From JAVXTH01 sp036642795 (GTDB lineage: Bacteria > Bacillota_I > Bacilli_A > Erysipelotrichales > Erysipelotrichaceae), in NCBI GenBank assembly GCA_036642795.1, contig JAVXTH010000006.1, forward strand, positions 1-63,135: a stretch of 63,135 nucleotides of DNA, in the 5' to 3' direction. Made by a program: the position numbers and the translations under genes. This document shows, piece after piece, positions 25,259 to 34,543 of the stretch. How positions within the stretch are numbered: position 1 is the stretch's first letter; the number at the start of each line of letters is the position of its first letter. The notes beneath the pieces are model-generated. The model saw only the letters and a program-made list of their open reading frames with translations, had not been told where the DNA came from and ran no database searches.

Positions 25259-26275
25259 ATGATTATCACATTAAATAAAAATGCGACACCAACTGAAATC
25301 AATCAACTGATCAATGACTTTAAACAAAGTGGTTTACAAGTTAATGACAGTGTCGGAAGCGATTATCATATTTTAGGTTTGATTGGGGATACAACGCAAG
25401 TGGATGAAAAACGCATTCGTGCCATTCGCTGTGTAAGTAATGTTACTAGAATTGCTGCTCCTTATAAAAAAGCAAATCGACTTTTTCATCCTGAAGATAC
25501 GATTGTTGATGTTGGAGGAATAAAAATTGGCGGTAATCAAAAAATTGTCGTAATTGGTGGCCCTTGTAGTGTAGAAGGAAAACAAGCAACGCTTGATATT
25601 GCCCAAGCCGTAAAAAAAGCAGGTGGTGTCATGTTAAGAGGTGGTGCTTATAAACCAAGAACTTCCCCTTATGCATTTCAAGGTATGGAAAGTGAAGGCA
25701 TTGAATGTTTAGTTAACGCAAGAAACCTAACTGGATTACCGATTGTCTCTGAACTTATGGATTCCGATCAACTTGATGAATTTGTGGAACATGTTGATTT
25801 AATTCAGATTGGTGCTCGTAACATGCAAAACTTTACTTTATTAAAAGCGGTTGGCAAAACTAAAAAACCGGTTTTATTAAAACGTGGTTTAGCTAATACC
25901 ATTGAAGAATGGATTATGTCGGCTGAATATATTATGGCTGGTGGTAATCCCAATGTTATTTTATGTGAGCGAGGCATTCGTACCTTTGAAAAATACACAA
26001 GAAATACATTGGATTTAAGTGTCGTACCAATCATTAAAGAAAAAACTCACTTACCGATTATCATTGATCCATCTCATGCTACTGGAAACTATAAACTAGT
26101 TGAATCCATGTCACTTGCTGCGATTGCTGCTGGTGCAGATGGTTTAATCATTGAAGTTCATGAATGCCCAGAATGTGCATGGAGTGATGGTGCACAGTCT
26201 TTAAAACCAGATAAATTCGCTAGTTTGATTACGAAAGGAAAAGCAATCGCTAAGGTAATTGGGAGGGATATGTAA
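25259..26275 (+). CDS. aroF: DAHP synthase, second copy (tandem paralogue)
   Basis: 338 residues, the same length as its neighbour, and nearly the same barrel: GGAYKPRTSPYAFQG, LCERGIRTFEKYTRNTLDL and IIDPSHATGN are shared. The N-terminal ferredoxin-like domain (MIITLNKNATPTEINQL) is visibly more diverged than the barrel, which suggests differing feedback control rather than a recent redundant copy. It overlaps aroA by one base (TAATG), so the two are translationally coupled. All catalytic motifs are intact, so I see no sign of decay. Confidence 0.93.
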   Translation: MIITLNKNATPTEINQLINDFKQSGLQVNDSVGSDYHILGLIGDTTQVDEKRIRAIRCVSNVTRIAAPYKKANRLFHPEDTIVDVGGIKIGGNQKIVVIGGPCSVEGKQATLDIAQAVKKAGGVMLRGGAYKPRTSPYAFQGMESEGIECLVNARNLTGLPIVSELMDSDQLDEFVEHVDLIQIGARNMQNFTLLKAVGKTKKPVLLKRGLANTIEEWIMSAEYIMAGGNPNVILCERGIRTFEKYTRNTLDLSVVPIIKEKTHLPIIIDPSHATGNYKLVESMSLAAIAAGADGLIIEVHECPECAWSDGAQSLKPDKFASLITKGKAIAKVIGRDM

Positions 26276-27546
26276 TGAAAGCTATCCTCACTCCTTCATC
26301 GATAAAGGGAAATGTTCATATTCCCCCATCAAAAAGCATGGCACATCGTGCGATTATTTGCGCTTCTTTGGCAAAGGGAACTTCTACCATTCATAATATT
26401 GATTATTCAGATGATATCCTTGCTACTATTTCTGGAATGGAAAAACTAGGAGCCAAAATTGAATCTTTTGAACACTCACTTGTTGTCCATGGAATTAAAC
26501 AATTAAAACAGGATAAAGAAATGGATATTTTTGCCCATGAATCTGGCTCTACTTTACGTTTCTTTATTCCCATCTTTTCTTTAACGCAACAACAAGTTAC
26601 TTTTACTGGAAAAGGTCGTTTACTTGATCGACCTCAACATGTTTATGAAGAAATATTTAAGAAACAAGGTTTAACTTATCTACAGGATAAGGATAAAATA
26701 ATAATCAATGGAAAGCTTAAAAGTGGCGATTATCAACTTCATGGAAATATTTCATCGCAATTTATTTCTGGTTTATTGTTTACCCTACCCTTATTAGATG
26801 ATGATTCTTATATTCATATCCTTCCACCTTTTGAATCTTCTTCTTATGTGAAACTCACAATTCAAATGTTGAAAGAGTTTGGAATTAGAATAGAATTTAT
26901 GGATGAATATACAATTTATATACCTGGTAAACAACAGTATCATGCAAAGGATATTATGGTCGAAGGTGATTATTCTCAATTGGCTTTCTTTGCTGTCTTG
27001 GCAACAATCAATCATGATTTAACGATTACTGGAGTAAATCATAACTCTTTACAAGGTGATAAAGCGATTCTTTCCATTCTTAAAAGGGGTGGAGTCGATA
27101 TTGATGAAATTGAAAATGGTTATCATATTTATCCTACTAAATTTATAAATGGAACAATTGATCTTGAAAATTGTCCTGATATTGGTCCAATTCTTACAGT
27201 TCTTGGTATGTATGGAAAAGGTACGATGCATATTAAAAATGCTCAACGGCTACGTTTAAAAGAAAGTGATCGCATTCAAGCTATGGAAGAAGAACTTCAT
27301 AAACTGAAGGTGGATATCCATAGTGATGATAGTAATATATTTATTAAAGGAAATACAAACTATCAAGGTGATGTAAACTTTTCTTCTCATAAAGATCATC
27401 GCATTGTGATGAGTCTAGTAATTGCTAGTACTTTATTAAAACAGCCTTGTACGATTACTGGAGTAGAAGCAATTAATAAATCATATCCAACTTTTTTTGA
27501 AGACTTTAAGAAAATTGGTGGAAAGGTGGAGATTATAAGTGATTGA
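26275..27546 (+). CDS. aroA: 3-phosphoshikimate 1-carboxyvinyltransferase (EPSP synthase)
   Basis: 423 residues. It transfers enolpyruvate from PEP to shikimate-3-phosphate. The substrate loop PPSKSMAHRAIICASLAKG is near 18-36, GSTLRFFIPI takes the place of the usual SGTTxR-type motif, and RLRLKESDRIQAMEEELHKL and HKDHRIVMSL are in the C-terminal half. The sequence around the PEP-site loop (ESGSTLRF) is unlike E. coli (GNAGTAMR), as in Gram-positive class II enzymes. Overlaps with both neighbours indicate coupled translation. Confidence 0.95.
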   Translation: MKAILTPSSIKGNVHIPPSKSMAHRAIICASLAKGTSTIHNIDYSDDILATISGMEKLGAKIESFEHSLVVHGIKQLKQDKEMDIFAHESGSTLRFFIPIFSLTQQQVTFTGKGRLLDRPQHVYEEIFKKQGLTYLQDKDKIIINGKLKSGDYQLHGNISSQFISGLLFTLPLLDDDSYIHILPPFESSSYVKLTIQMLKEFGIRIEFMDEYTIYIPGKQQYHAKDIMVEGDYSQLAFFAVLATINHDLTITGVNHNSLQGDKAILSILKRGGVDIDEIENGYHIYPTKFINGTIDLENCPDIGPILTVLGMYGKGTMHIKNAQRLRLKESDRIQAMEEELHKLKVDIHSDDSNIFIKGNTNYQGDVNFSSHKDHRIVMSLVIASTLLKQPCTITGVEAINKSYPTFFEDFKKIGGKVEIISD

Positions 27547-28387
27547 TCAAAAAACGAAGTTTTTAATTGTTGGCTTAGGCTTAATCGGTGGTAGTTATGC
27601 TTTAGGCTTAAGTAAAAAAGGTTATCACGTTCGTGCCATTGATACCAACCAATTGAGCATAGATTATGCGCTTAACCATCAAATGATTGAAGCTGGATCA
27701 ACCTTTGATATTGAATTGATTCAAAATGCGGATGTGATTATTTTCGGATTATACCCTAACACCATGATCGATTGGATTGCTACTTATCAGACCTACTTTA
27801 CACCCGGTATTTTATTAACCGATGTCAGTGGTGTAAAGATGAATGTTATTGATAAGATTCAAGATAGTTTGCGTAGTGATGTTGAATTCATCGGTTCTCA
27901 TCCAATGGCCGGTAAAGAAGTGAGTGGAGTTACCTATAGCGATGATACCATCTTTAAAATAGCGAATTTCATTATAACTCCCACTGCCTTAAACAGCCAA
28001 AAGGCCATTACCTTTCTTAATGAATTTGCCAATCTATTAGAATTTGAACACATTACCTGTTTATCACCTGAAAAACACGATGAAATGATTGGTTTTGTTT
28101 CACAACTAACCCATGTCATTGCGGTTTCTTTAATGAATACCAATGATAATACGCATTTAGTTGAATATACAGGTGATTCATTTCGTGATTTAACTAGAAT
28201 CGCAAAGATTAATGAGAATTTATGGAGCGAATTATTCTTTTTAAATAAAGATAATTTAATTCGTGAAATTGAAGACTTTGATCATGAATTAAATCATCTA
28301 AAAGAAAAGTTGATTGCGAATGATGAACAAGGTTTAAAAGAATTATTTATTCAAGCTACGTTGCGTCGTAAATTATTTGATAAATGA
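27539..28387 (+). CDS. tyrA: Prephenate dehydrogenase
   Basis: 282 residues from a GTG start that overlaps the aroA end by 8 bases, with GGTGGAG upstream. It oxidatively decarboxylates prephenate to 4-hydroxyphenylpyruvate on the way to tyrosine. The NAD-binding GLGLIG is at 12-17, and the family motifs GSHPMAGKEVSG and FVSQLTHVIAVSL follow. No ACT domain is present at the C-terminus, so feedback control must come from the attenuator or from DAHP synthase. It is the last gene of the operon. Confidence 0.94.
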   Translation: MIDQKTKFLIVGLGLIGGSYALGLSKKGYHVRAIDTNQLSIDYALNHQMIEAGSTFDIELIQNADVIIFGLYPNTMIDWIATYQTYFTPGILLTDVSGVKMNVIDKIQDSLRSDVEFIGSHPMAGKEVSGVTYSDDTIFKIANFIITPTALNSQKAITFLNEFANLLEFEHITCLSPEKHDEMIGFVSQLTHVIAVSLMNTNDNTHLVEYTGDSFRDLTRIAKINENLWSELFFLNKDNLIREIEDFDHELNHLKEKLIANDEQGLKELFIQATLRRKLFDK

Positions 28388-28410
28388 GCACTTCAATTGA
28401 AGTGCTTTTT
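28386..28410 (+). terminator. Terminator of the aro operon
   Basis: A perfect palindrome with arms AGCACTTCAA/TTGAAGTGCT begins at the tyrA stop codon and is followed by a T-run. Confidence 0.85.
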
Positions 28411-28465
28411 AATTTAAAACAGCTAATCATTGAAGATTAACTGTTTACTTAATCAAAATTTGTAT

Positions 28466-28489
28466 TAAAAAAGAACTGATTTCAGTTCT
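28466..28489 (-). terminator. Terminator of the rsmI transcript
   Basis: AGAACTGA pairs with TCAGTTCT across a 2-base centre, with six T following on the minus strand. Its upstream arm overlaps the rsmI TAG stop codon (28488-28490). Confidence 0.75.
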
Positions 28490-29348
28490 AATTTAGAATA
28501 TTTTGATCATGATAATCACGATATATTTCATTCTTAGACATTCCTTGTTCCTTTGCCACTCGTTTGATTGCCTCATTTGTAGAACAACCTTCACTTATGT
28601 AGAAATTCACTTTTTCATGAATCAAAGGCATCGGCATCGCCATTTCTTTTTCTTCTTTACATCCTTCAACCACAAGAACCATTTCACCTTTACATTCATC
28701 GGCGATTTCAATTATTTCTAATATCGTTCCGCGAATGAATTCTTCATGTTTTTTAGTAAGTTCTCTTGCTAAACACATCTTACGATTTCCAAGAACTTCA
28801 TTCATAACTTCTAATGTCTTACGAAGTCGATGGGGTGCTTCATAGAAAATAATCGTTTGTGGATATTTCTTACATTCAATTAATTCTTTTGTCTTATCTT
28901 TTATTGCTGTCTTAAGAAAACCATAAAATAAGAATGGTTGGGCGCTTAAACCAGAAGCAACTAATGCATTTAACATTGCATTCGCTCCTGAAATAGGAAC
29001 AACATGATAACCAGCCTCAATTACTAATTGCGTAACCATAAGTCCAGGATCTGATATTAAAGGATATCCAGCATCACTTACCACAGCAACCGATTTTCCT
29101 TCTTCTAAGTATTTTAGTAAACCTTTCGCACTTTCTTTTTCATTGTGCATATGATGAGCAACTAATTTACTCTTTATATTGAAATGAGTCAATAAATGAA
29201 TGGTATTACGAGTATCCTCTGCCGCTATAATATCAACGGTATTCAATATCTCAATTGCTCTTGGTGTCATTTCATCTAAATTCCCAATTGGGGTTGCGAC
29301 TAAATATAAAGTAGGGACTGCTTCTTCAAAACTTTTTTGTCGTATCAT
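28488..29348 (-). CDS. rsmI: 16S rRNA (cytidine-1402 2'-O)-methyltransferase
   Basis: 286 residues. RsmI methylates the ribose of C1402 in the ribosomal decoding site. It belongs to the SAM-dependent tetrapyrrole methylase fold; VATPIGNLDEMTPRAIEIL near the start, AEDTRNT, VSDAGYPLISDPG and FYEAPHRL are its hallmarks. It is the last gene of the tmk-holB-ricT-rsmI run, an order conserved in Firmicutes near the origin, here without the yabA gene often found between them. Confidence 0.95.
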   Translation of the reverse strand: MIRQKSFEEAVPTLYLVATPIGNLDEMTPRAIEILNTVDIIAAEDTRNTIHLLTHFNIKSKLVAHHMHNEKESAKGLLKYLEEGKSVAVVSDAGYPLISDPGLMVTQLVIEAGYHVVPISGANAMLNALVASGLSAQPFLFYGFLKTAIKDKTKELIECKKYPQTIIFYEAPHRLRKTLEVMNEVLGNRKMCLARELTKKHEEFIRGTILEIIEIADECKGEMVLVVEGCKEEKEMAMPMPLIHEKVNFYISEGCSTNEAIKRVAKEQGMSKNEIYRDYHDQNILN

Positions 29349-29356
29349 AATTTCAC

Positions 29357-30220
29357 CTACCGGCTAGAAAAATCAATATCTGGCCATACTTCTTCAAAAG
29401 ATAAAAATTGAACTTCTTCCTTACTTTCTAATTTTACTTGTTTCAATAAAACATTCATACTCGTAATGCGATATTTTTTACCTTTAAATTCGATTTGTGA
29501 ATTCATTTTAGGTAAGCCTTCTCGTAATTGTTTATATTGTGCATCTTCATATTTAAGACAACACATTAATTTTCCACATTGACCGGATAACTTTTGAACA
29601 TTTAATGCTAGCAATTGATTCTTTGCCATATTAATTGATATCACATCAAAATCATTTAAGAAACGTGAACAACATGTTTCCATACCACATGTTCCAAGTC
29701 CCCCAATAATCTTAGATTTATTACGTGGACCAATTTGACGTAATTCAATACGACATTTAAATAAAGCCGCTAATTCTTTCAATAGTTCTCTGAAATCAAC
29801 GCGTTCATCTGCGACATAGACAAAGATAATCTTACTGCAATCCAAAGTATAATCGGCTTCAATTAAGTTCATATCTAAACCTAAGCGTTTTATGCTTTCT
29901 TCACAGATTTTCATCGCTTCTTTTGCTTTTTCAACATTATTCTCAGCATTACTAATATCTTTCTCAGTAGCCTTACGAATAATTGGTTTTATCTCAAAGC
30001 CATTCGCATTGGCAATAAATGCTTCGGTAGGTTTCACAATCGTACCTAATTCAAATCCACGAATCGTTTCCACTACAACTTTATCACCAATCACAAATCT
30101 TCCGTCATTGGTTCCAAAAGTATATATCTTCTTGGATTCTTTAAAACTTACATACGCTACATAAGCATAGTGCTTTTGTGGCTGTTTCATTTCTTTTTGA
30201 TCTTCATTCTCGCTGCTCAT
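29357..30220 (-). CDS. ricT: PSP1-domain protein RicT (YaaT)
   Basis: 287 residues. RicT is part of the RicA-RicF-RicT (Y-complex) assembly, which stimulates RNase Y-dependent mRNA processing in B. subtilis and binds iron-sulfur clusters. The Cys pairs CGMETCCSRFL and SGQCGKLMCC lie at about 173-210 in the PSP1 domain. A basic, charged N-terminus precedes it. It overlaps holB by 4 bases. The partner genes ricA and ricF are not in the window. Confidence 0.92.
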   Translation of the reverse strand: MSSENEDQKEMKQPQKHYAYVAYVSFKESKKIYTFGTNDGRFVIGDKVVVETIRGFELGTIVKPTEAFIANANGFEIKPIIRKATEKDISNAENNVEKAKEAMKICEESIKRLGLDMNLIEADYTLDCSKIIFVYVADERVDFRELLKELAALFKCRIELRQIGPRNKSKIIGGLGTCGMETCCSRFLNDFDVISINMAKNQLLALNVQKLSGQCGKLMCCLKYEDAQYKQLREGLPKMNSQIEFKGKKYRITSMNVLLKQVKLESKEEVQFLSFEEVWPDIDFSSR

Positions 30221-31200
30221 TCAATAACCTCCTTTATTTGATACATTGTCTGATCCATTAATAAATTTAAATTAACGGATGACTTGATTAACATATCTTT
30301 TGCTTGCATCAATACACTTAATATTTCACAAACATTCCAATTTGCTGCTTTAATACAAGTAACTTTATCTTGATACCATGAATCATGACATGTTGGTTCA
30401 TCCTTTAAACAATCTTTAAACAATAAAATCATCATATCGCAAAGCATCATCATTACTTTTTTATCTCTTTGCTTATGCTTTGCATCAAAGCCTTCAATTT
30501 GAAGGAACAATAAGGCATCTGCTACCTTATTCATCATTCGATCCATTACTCCTTTAAAACAATAACAAGTATGTTGATAATCATCTTCTTCGATTGTTTC
30601 TTTAATACTATCAACATTCTTAATTAATTGACTTAAAAGATATGCATTGAATTCATCAATTCCTTCTTTTAAACACATCTCATAACAATATTCACTCTTT
30701 AAAGGTATAAATGGAATAATTTGACAACGAGATACAATCGTTGGTAACATTCGATCGATTTGTTCCACAATTAAGATGGCAATCATATCACTTGATGGTT
30801 CTTCTAAAAATTTTAATAATGAATTCATCGCATCTGGAGTTGAATTCTCTGCATGGTCGATAATATAAACTTTACGACCTTTACTCTCTAACCCGGTTTT
30901 ATTGAATTCATGTTGAAGTTTTAAAATATCATCTTTTTTAATTGAAGTACTTTCACCATTTAAGTAAATCATATCGGCATAATTATGATGCATTACACGC
31001 AAACAATCATCACATGTTTCACAAGCGAAGCCACTTTGTTCACATAACATGCTTTGTGCCAATAAATAAGCAGTTTCACATTTAGGTGTTCCTTTTGGTC
31101 CACAAAACATATACGCATGAGCTAGTTTATTACTTGTTAGCGCATGAAGTAAGGTTTGATAAACCACCGGTTGCTCACTTTTTAATCTTTCTTTAAACAT
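30217..31200 (-). CDS. holB: DNA polymerase III subunit delta'
   Basis: 327 residues. It is the clamp-loader subunit that works with DnaX and delta to load the sliding clamp. The AAA+ P-loop is degenerate (CGPKGTPKCETA), as expected for delta', and a zinc module CEQSGFACETCDDC lies at about 53-66. LLKFLEEPSSD and SRCQIIPF are the usual later motifs. It overlaps tmk by 8 bases. Confidence 0.93.
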   Translation of the reverse strand: MFKERLKSEQPVVYQTLLHALTSNKLAHAYMFCGPKGTPKCETAYLLAQSMLCEQSGFACETCDDCLRVMHHNYADMIYLNGESTSIKKDDILKLQHEFNKTGLESKGRKVYIIDHAENSTPDAMNSLLKFLEEPSSDMIAILIVEQIDRMLPTIVSRCQIIPFIPLKSEYCYEMCLKEGIDEFNAYLLSQLIKNVDSIKETIEEDDYQHTCYCFKGVMDRMMNKVADALLFLQIEGFDAKHKQRDKKVMMMLCDMMILLFKDCLKDEPTCHDSWYQDKVTCIKAANWNVCEILSVLMQAKDMLIKSSVNLNLLMDQTMYQIKEVIE

Positions 31201-31825
31201 GTTTCTCTACCACTTCAATTACTTTTTGATAAGCATCCTTTAATACTGTTTCAATATCATAAGATGCATCTACCATAATCATTCGATCTTTAAAGCGTTC
31301 AATAATATTTTTATAACCTTGAGCAACAGCAAAGTGAAACGATAATGCTTCTTGATCCAAGCGATCTTTAAACACTCTATTTTCAATTCGCTTTAAGCCT
31401 GCTTCTGCTGATAGTTGCAAGAAGATTGTGGCATCTGGTAAGTGCCCTTCAATCGCAAATTCATTTATTTTATAAACTTCATCAATTCCTAGGTTTCTTC
31501 CTACTCCTTGATAAGCTAGTGAACTATCCACAAAACGATCACAAATAACTATTTTTCCTTCTAAAAGGGCTGGTAATACTTTCTCAACTAAATGTTGACG
31601 TCGACTAGCTGCATATAAAAGTGCTTCCGTCCGTGCATCCATTTCAATATTTTCAGGATTTAAAATCACTTCGCGGATTTGTTCCGCAATGCGAATTCCC
31701 CCTGGTTCTCTCGTATAGATAACAGGGTAACCATCTTCTTTCATTTTTTCATAAACGCCTTTAGAAATGGTTGTTTTACCACTGCCATCATTTCCTTCAA
31801 AGGTAATAAATATTCCCTGTCTCAT
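31193..31825 (-). CDS. tmk: Thymidylate kinase
   Basis: 210 residues from the ATG at 31825, preceded by GAGG; a GTG 12 bases further upstream is a less likely start. It phosphorylates dTMP to dTDP. The P-loop FEGNDGSGKTTI (about 7-18), the TREPGG motif and the DRFVDSSLAYQG motif are present. The Tdk salvage enzyme is also encoded in this window, so both the salvage and common steps are near the origin. Confidence 0.96.
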   Translation of the reverse strand: MRQGIFITFEGNDGSGKTTISKGVYEKMKEDGYPVIYTREPGGIRIAEQIREVILNPENIEMDARTEALLYAASRRQHLVEKVLPALLEGKIVICDRFVDSSLAYQGVGRNLGIDEVYKINEFAIEGHLPDATIFLQLSAEAGLKRIENRVFKDRLDQEALSFHFAVAQGYKNIIERFKDRMIMVDASYDIETVLKDAYQKVIEVVEKHV

Positions 31826-31941
31826 AAAATACCTCACAATCTGTTTTTATTATAACATTTATTCTATCTTTTATGAATAACATTATCGCAGTCGAAACGA
31901 TTCACAAAGCCTTAAAAACAAAGCTATCTTAAATAAATGTA

Positions 31942-32667
31942 CTATTCTTGTGCTAATAATTCTTGAATTACATAAGCAGCGCAGGCTAATCCTGCGGCGG
32001 CTGGGACAAAACACATACTGGCTGGTGGCATTTTTTCTTTTCTTATGCTCGCACCTTCCTCAACAATTTGATGTTGATGGATGGGATGTTCACTTGAAAA
32101 GATAACTGGAATCTTGCCTCTAATACATCTTTTTTTAACTTGATTTCGCATTACTTTCGCAAGTGGATCATAAGTTGTTTTACTTAAATCCGTAATTTCT
32201 AACTTAGTTGGATCTAAGCGATTTGCCATTCCTAAAGAAGATATAAAGGGAATACCCTTTTGCTTACATGCTTCAATTAAATCGAGTTTACAACTTATGG
32301 TATCAATGGCATCTACGACAAAATCAATTTTTTCTTGAAAGATCGTCGCATTTATTTTTTCACTATAAAAGTCATCGATTGTTTTTATTTCACAGCCCTT
32401 TTGATACGTTAAAATTCGCTCTTTCATCACCTTTGTCTTGGATTGGCCAATCGTTTCATAGGTTGCATGAATTTGTCGATTTAAATTACTAGGGGCAATC
32501 GTATCACCATCTACTAACACTAATTTTTTGATTCCACTTCTTGCTAGTGCTTCAACGCAATAAGAACCAACACCACCGATACCAACAACTAAAACAGTAC
32601 AGTTCTGTAATTTATCGATGCCTTCTTGTCCAATTAATAAGGCAACTCTCTGTAGGGATTCTTCCAT
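31942..32667 (-). CDS. tcdA: tRNA threonylcarbamoyladenosine dehydratase (ThiF/E1-like)
   Basis: 241 residues of the ThiF/MoeB/HesA E1-like fold. The nucleotide-binding VGIGGVGSYCVEALARSG is near 28-45, with DGDTIAPSNLNRQIHA after it. TcdA (CsdL) cyclises t6A37 in ANN-decoding tRNAs to ct6A using ATP. It lies between mutL and tmk. Assignment to TcdA rather than another E1-like protein rests on overall pattern and length. Confidence 0.85.
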   Translation of the reverse strand: MEESLQRVALLIGQEGIDKLQNCTVLVVGIGGVGSYCVEALARSGIKKLVLVDGDTIAPSNLNRQIHATYETIGQSKTKVMKERILTYQKGCEIKTIDDFYSEKINATIFQEKIDFVVDAIDTISCKLDLIEACKQKGIPFISSLGMANRLDPTKLEITDLSKTTYDPLAKVMRNQVKKRCIRGKIPVIFSSEHPIHQHQIVEEGASIRKEKMPPASMCFVPAAAGLACAAYVIQELLAQE

Positions 32668-32688
32668 TTTTTAAAATCCTTTCTACGC

Positions 32689-34542
32689 TTATGAATTCGT
32701 TCTTTCAAATTCTTTTTCTAATTGTTTTTCACTCATACAAATAAAAGTAGGGCGTCCATGAGGACAATGAAATGGTTGAACACATTTTTTTAAATCATCG
32801 ACAACTTGCTTCATTTCATCTAAGCTAAGATTACGATTAAAACGAATCGAAGAATGGCAAGCCATCGTTGCGATTGCTTTTTTTCTAAGTCGATCCAAAG
32901 ATATTTCATGATCTTGTTGATAGACATCAATCATATCTTGAATAAATGCTACTTCATCACAATCTTTCATCCAAACTGGTAATTCTCTAGCAATTAAAGT
33001 ATGGTCACCAAAGACTTCTAATTGAATGCCTAATTGAAGAAAGACTTGATTCATTGCTTCATATTGGGCAATGACACTAAGACTTGTTTCAATTGAGATG
33101 GGAAATAGTAATGGTTGAGCATCCCTATTACCTTCTTCAATCATTTTTGATATTACTTCATAATGATAACGCTCTTGGGCTGCATGCTGATCAATAATAT
33201 ATAAGCCTTCATCCCCTTGAGCTAAGATATAACGACCATGCATTTGTGCTAATACTTGCATGTTAGGAAAGGATTCATTACAAGCAACACTTACTTCTTT
33301 ACTCTCTTCCCCTATTATTTCAACCGGTTGTGCGATAGCTTTTTCATAGGGAACACTTTCCTCATTAATTATCATTTCAATTTTATTCTCTTTGATAGCT
33401 TTTACTTCTTCACTAAGTTCTTTTAAATCAATGGCCACTTCTTTTTCTTCCTTGTTTACTTCAGGCAAGTTTATGATTGGCTTATTATTTTCATATTCAA
33501 AATGCAAGGTTTGAATTTCAATCTTATCTTTTTCCTTAGGAGCAACTTGTGTTACTTGAAGTTTTTCTTTCAAGGCAAGATCTAAACTATCAAAAACGAG
33601 TTTCTCTAATTGATTCTCTTTTGACAATCTGATTTCCCATTTTGATGGATGAACATTCACATCCACTAATTGCGCATCCATATCAATATTTAATACCACA
33701 ATTGGATAACGATCCTTTGCCATGTAAGGATGATAAGCATCTAATACCGCTTTTTGTAAGCGATAAGATCGTATCATTCGTTCATTCACATATAATAAAA
33801 TATAATACTTGGTTGCACGATTAAAATTAGGTTGAATCGCATAACCACTCACCTTATAATCCATATCCTTTTTGTTTATTTCAATTGCTGATTTAGCTAT
33901 TTCTCTACCATAAATCTGCATTAACACTTCTAATAATTGATTTGATCCATTGCTTTGAAATATCATTCGATCATCATGACTTAAAGAAAAAGCAATTTCA
34001 GGATGAGATAAAGCAAATTTTTGAATTAAATCAACACAGAGTGAAAACTCATATTGAGGTGTTTTAAGATGTTTAAAACGAGCTGGTGTTTTTTGAAATA
34101 AATTACGAACGACAATTTGCGTTCCTCTTGGTGATGCTGCATTTTGAACTTTAATTAATTTTCCGTATTGAATTTCTACTTCCGTTGAATCCTTCCCGTT
34201 ATTTGTTTTTAAATTGACTGCCGCTACCGCTGCAATCGAAGGAAGTGCTTCCCCTCTAAAACCTAAAGTATGAATATTCCATAGATCATTATCATTTTTT
34301 ATCTTACTTGTCGCATGTCGTTCAAAAGCAAGACTTGCATCACTTGCTTCCATTCCAATTCCATCATCACGAATTAATATGGATTCAATTCCACCCTGCG
34401 TTAATGCTATTTCAATATGGGTAGCTTGTGCATCGATACTATTCTCAACCAATTCTTTAATTACGCCCATTGGTCGTTCAACGACTTCACCTGCCGCAAT
34501 CATATTCGATAGATGTTCATCTAATCGATTAATTATACCCAT
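32689..34542 (-). CDS. mutL: DNA mismatch repair protein MutL
   Basis: 617 residues. The N-terminal GHKL ATPase has ELVENSIDA, DDGIGM and TLGFRGEALPSIAAV. The C-terminal endonuclease domain holds IDQHAAQERYHYE and CPHGRPTF, so this is the nicking type of MutL found in bacteria without MutH. A Glu/Lys-rich linker covers about 340-420. It follows mutS by one base, so the pair is co-translated. Confidence 0.96.
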   Translation of the reverse strand: MGIINRLDEHLSNMIAAGEVVERPMGVIKELVENSIDAQATHIEIALTQGGIESILIRDDGIGMEASDASLAFERHATSKIKNDNDLWNIHTLGFRGEALPSIAAVAAVNLKTNNGKDSTEVEIQYGKLIKVQNAASPRGTQIVVRNLFQKTPARFKHLKTPQYEFSLCVDLIQKFALSHPEIAFSLSHDDRMIFQSNGSNQLLEVLMQIYGREIAKSAIEINKKDMDYKVSGYAIQPNFNRATKYYILLYVNERMIRSYRLQKAVLDAYHPYMAKDRYPIVVLNIDMDAQLVDVNVHPSKWEIRLSKENQLEKLVFDSLDLALKEKLQVTQVAPKEKDKIEIQTLHFEYENNKPIINLPEVNKEEKEVAIDLKELSEEVKAIKENKIEMIINEESVPYEKAIAQPVEIIGEESKEVSVACNESFPNMQVLAQMHGRYILAQGDEGLYIIDQHAAQERYHYEVISKMIEEGNRDAQPLLFPISIETSLSVIAQYEAMNQVFLQLGIQLEVFGDHTLIARELPVWMKDCDEVAFIQDMIDVYQQDHEISLDRLRKKAIATMACHSSIRFNRNLSLDEMKQVVDDLKKCVQPFHCPHGRPTFICMSEKQLEKEFERTNS

Positions 34543-34543
34543 C

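Noticed and set aside
24302..26034. Minus-strand ORFs opposite the two aroF copies
   Set aside because: They appear in both copies only because the genes are paralogues; the antisense frames lack ribosome-binding sites.
28411..28465. Extra hairpin-like sequence between the tyrA and rsmI terminators
   Set aside because: A TTAATCTTCA-like inverted repeat is weak and has no T-run; the two flanking terminators account for the region.
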